64,000 nt of DNA from Papaver somniferum (lineage: Eukaryota; Streptophyta; Magnoliopsida; Ranunculales; Papaveraceae), in NCBI RefSeq assembly GCF_003573695.1, contig NC_039359.1:187758813-187822812 (forward strand), read 5' to 3'. Shown piece by piece: positions 62,395 through 64,000 of this stretch. Each line of letters starts with the position of its first letter. Positions within the stretch are counted from its first letter, which is position 1. The position numbers and the translations under genes are program-made. The notes under the pieces are model-generated. The model searched no databases, had not been told where the DNA came from, and was given only the letters and a program-made list of their open reading frames with translations.

Positions 62395-63530
62395 ACTTTT
62401 GTGGATTTATCAGGTGCCTTTGGAATTTCTGAGACCTTCTGTAAATTTGTCAGTCGACCGGGTACCTTTGGCGTTCTCGTATCCTTTTGTATATTTGTCA
62501 GTCGAGTAGGCGCATTTGGCATTCCTGTGACTTTTTGTAGATTTGTCAGTCGATCAGGCGCCTTTGGCACTCCCGCGACCTTTTGTAGATTTGTCAGTCG
62601 ATCAGGCGCCTTTGGCAGTACTGTGTGTTGAGGGGTGAATTTAGGTTTGAGGTTCTACCCGTCCTAGCTAGCCAAATGACCTCACTTTTCTAAGAATAGT
62701 AAGAGAGAGAGTTTTCCTTCCATTGTAGCTTGTCCTTCTTTATATAAACTTTTCAAAAGCCCCTTCCTTTTATGACATCATGCCATGTGTCCTAAACTTC
62801 TTTAATTACTACTAACACAATTCCTTCTCTAATAAAACCTCATTCTTTCCTATTAATTCCTCCCTTGTCCTTTCCATCTAATAGACATTTTCTTGGTAGA
62901 CTTGGGCTTTAGTCCCTAAGTCCCCATGTCCCGTGTCGGGCTTGCCTCCCCTTTGAGGTCACACTAGCCCGGCTAAAGGGGTAATATTTTTCATGTATCA
63001 ACACTGTGACCTTTTGTAGATTTTTCAGTCAATTAGGCGCCTTTGGATTTCATGTGACCTTTTGTATACTTTTCAGTTGATCAGGCGCCTTTGGCATTCC
63101 TGTGACCTTTTGTAGATTTGTCATTCGATCAGGTGTCTTTGGCATTCCTGTGACCTTTTGTAGATTTGTCATTCGATCAGGCGCCTTTGGCATTCCTGAG
63201 ACCTTCTACAGATTTTTCAGTCGACCGTGCGCCTTTGGCGTTCTCGTAGACTTTTGTAGATTTGTCAGTCGATCAGGCGTCTTTGGCATTCCTGAGACCT
63301 TTTGTAGATTTTTCAGTCGATCAGGCGCCTTTGACATTCATGTGACCTTTTGTAGATTTGTCAGCCGATCGGGCCCCTTTAGAATTCCTGTGACCTTTTG
63401 TAGATTTGTCAGCCGATCGGGACCTTTTGTAGATTTGTCAGCCGATCAGGCACCTTTGGCATTCCTGAAATCTTTTGTAGATTTGTCAGCCGATCGGGCG
63501 CTTTTGACATTCCTGTAGTCTTTTGTAAAT
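62395..63530. repeat. 48-bp tandem array split by a solo LTR
   Basis: Units of the form TTTTGTAGATTTGTCAGTCG, ATCAGGCGCCTTTGGCATTC, CTGTGACC. They occur at 62395-62625 and 63005-63530. As 48 is a multiple of three, long open frames run through it; they are not genes. Confidence 0.9.
62626..63004 (+). mobile_element. Solo LTR, 379 bp, with perfect CTGTG duplication
   Basis: Starts TGTTGAGGGGTG and ends TGTATCAACA, with six-base inverted ends TGTTGA/TCAACA. CTGTG flanks both sides (62621-62625, 63005-63009), and the 48-bp array continues across. TATATAAA at 62741-62748 suggests plus orientation. It may come from a small element or be an LTR left by recombination. Confidence 0.85.
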
Positions 63531-64000
63531 TTTTGTTCAAACGGCCTCTATGGACCCTTGCTAGCATGGTGCCCGAAGCACTTTACTAGAATTTTCTTTT
63601 TGTTGTGAAGCCGGCCATGAGATTCAAGACAAAATCATATATATGCTTTGTAAAAATAAAGTGACAACCTACACATGTGACTAGATGACATGTATATCTC
63701 AATTTTTTTTTTTTTGCAAATATCAATGTTCAAGTAAGCTTTGGAATAGGCGCTTCATGCTTTGACAAAAATATATGGGATGTACAAGATTTATTTCATC
63801 ATACATGTTATCCAGAAGAGATGCAAAGCAGAGTAAAAAGTAAAGATGAAAATGGTACAAAGCAGCATGCAGATGCATTTTAGGTTAAGATTTTCAAACT
63901 AATTAGTGCAATAATATGCTTCATTGTATCAATTTAATTATGTTGTATGATTTGATCAATTAATGACATGAGATACACTTTGAGAATGTCGAACTATGAA

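Larger units (their letters stand above)
61916..64000. other. Repeat-rich sequence of unknown element, possibly an LTR cut by the window
   Basis: Begins TGCCCACAAGCTGG right after the A3 breakpoint, so it may be an LTR start (TG) whose end lies outside the window. It contains a 43-bp array, a 48-bp array and a 379-bp solo LTR. The last 450 bases are unremarkable. No gene. Confidence 0.45.

Noticed and set aside
63102..63518. 138-codon open frame with regular 16-residue repeats
   Set aside because: It follows from the 48-bp array, whose unit is a multiple of three; frames on both strands stay open for the same reason (also 62370-62631).
62395..63530. Regular repeats that could be mistaken for a CRISPR array
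   Set aside because: Units are joined head to tail with no unique spacers, and the context is a plant retroelement region.

Overview
This window looks like nuclear heterochromatin from a flowering plant. It is AT-rich and packed with nested LTR retrotransposons whose primer-binding sites and Gag/protease relics are of plant Copia and Athila-type Ty3/Gypsy kinds. I found no credible host gene, no rRNA or tRNA gene and no CRISPR array. I also recognise no reverse transcriptase, RNase H or integrase in any reading frame I examined, so every element here appears non-autonomous. The species cannot be named from the sequence alone.

The dominant players are two related families of large derivatives with about 2.5-2.8 kb LTRs and 3.7-3.8 kb interiors. 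I call them A (always on the minus strand here) and B (whole copies on the plus strand). Both begin TGTTAGAGCA and end TTTTCA, use an initiator-Met tRNA primer site (TGGTATCAGAGC) and have a GGGGGAGA-type polypurine tract. Their interiors differ: A1 carries two unrecognised broken ORFs, A2 a decayed Copia gag plus a basic/coiled ORF, and B1 an intact 342-codon ORF resembling the putative plant transposon protein family.

Layout, left to right. 1-6038: Athila-like derivative E1 (minus, left LTR cut by the window edge), inserted in the interior of B element B2. 6039-6081 and 17446-20933: the rest of B2, ending in its 3' LTR. 6082-17445: A1, a complete insertion in B2 with TAAGT on both sides; its right LTR contains a 2.66 kb chimeric insert (13110-15772). 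20934-22553: old spacer with a Ty3/Gypsy gag relic. 22554-24144: a non-autonomous Mutator-like element with 9-bp repeats on both sides. 24154-25621: spacer, a B-LTR fragment and an A leader, i.e. the same chimera as at 13110-15772. 25622-46481: A2, carrying a 3.3 kb probable solo LTR (S1), the complete B element B1 (34298-43648) inserted in its gag, and a B-LTR fragment in its right LTR. 46482-46792: short spacer. 46793-61915: A3, carrying the Athila-like element E2 (47397-55668) and a second S solo LTR (57956-61674). 61916-64000: repeat-rich sequence with 43-bp and 48-bp arrays, the latter split by a 379-bp solo LTR with perfect CTGTG repeats.

The target-site duplications give a relative order of events: B2 before E1 and A1; A2 before B1 and S1; A3 before E2 and S2. 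None of these elements could move on its own, so all must have used enzymes encoded elsewhere. The most unusual features are the shared termini with three different cargoes, the repeated B-LTR/A-leader chimera, the apparent filler insert in A1, the B1 ORF, and a hairpin kept in the 3' region of all three A copies.
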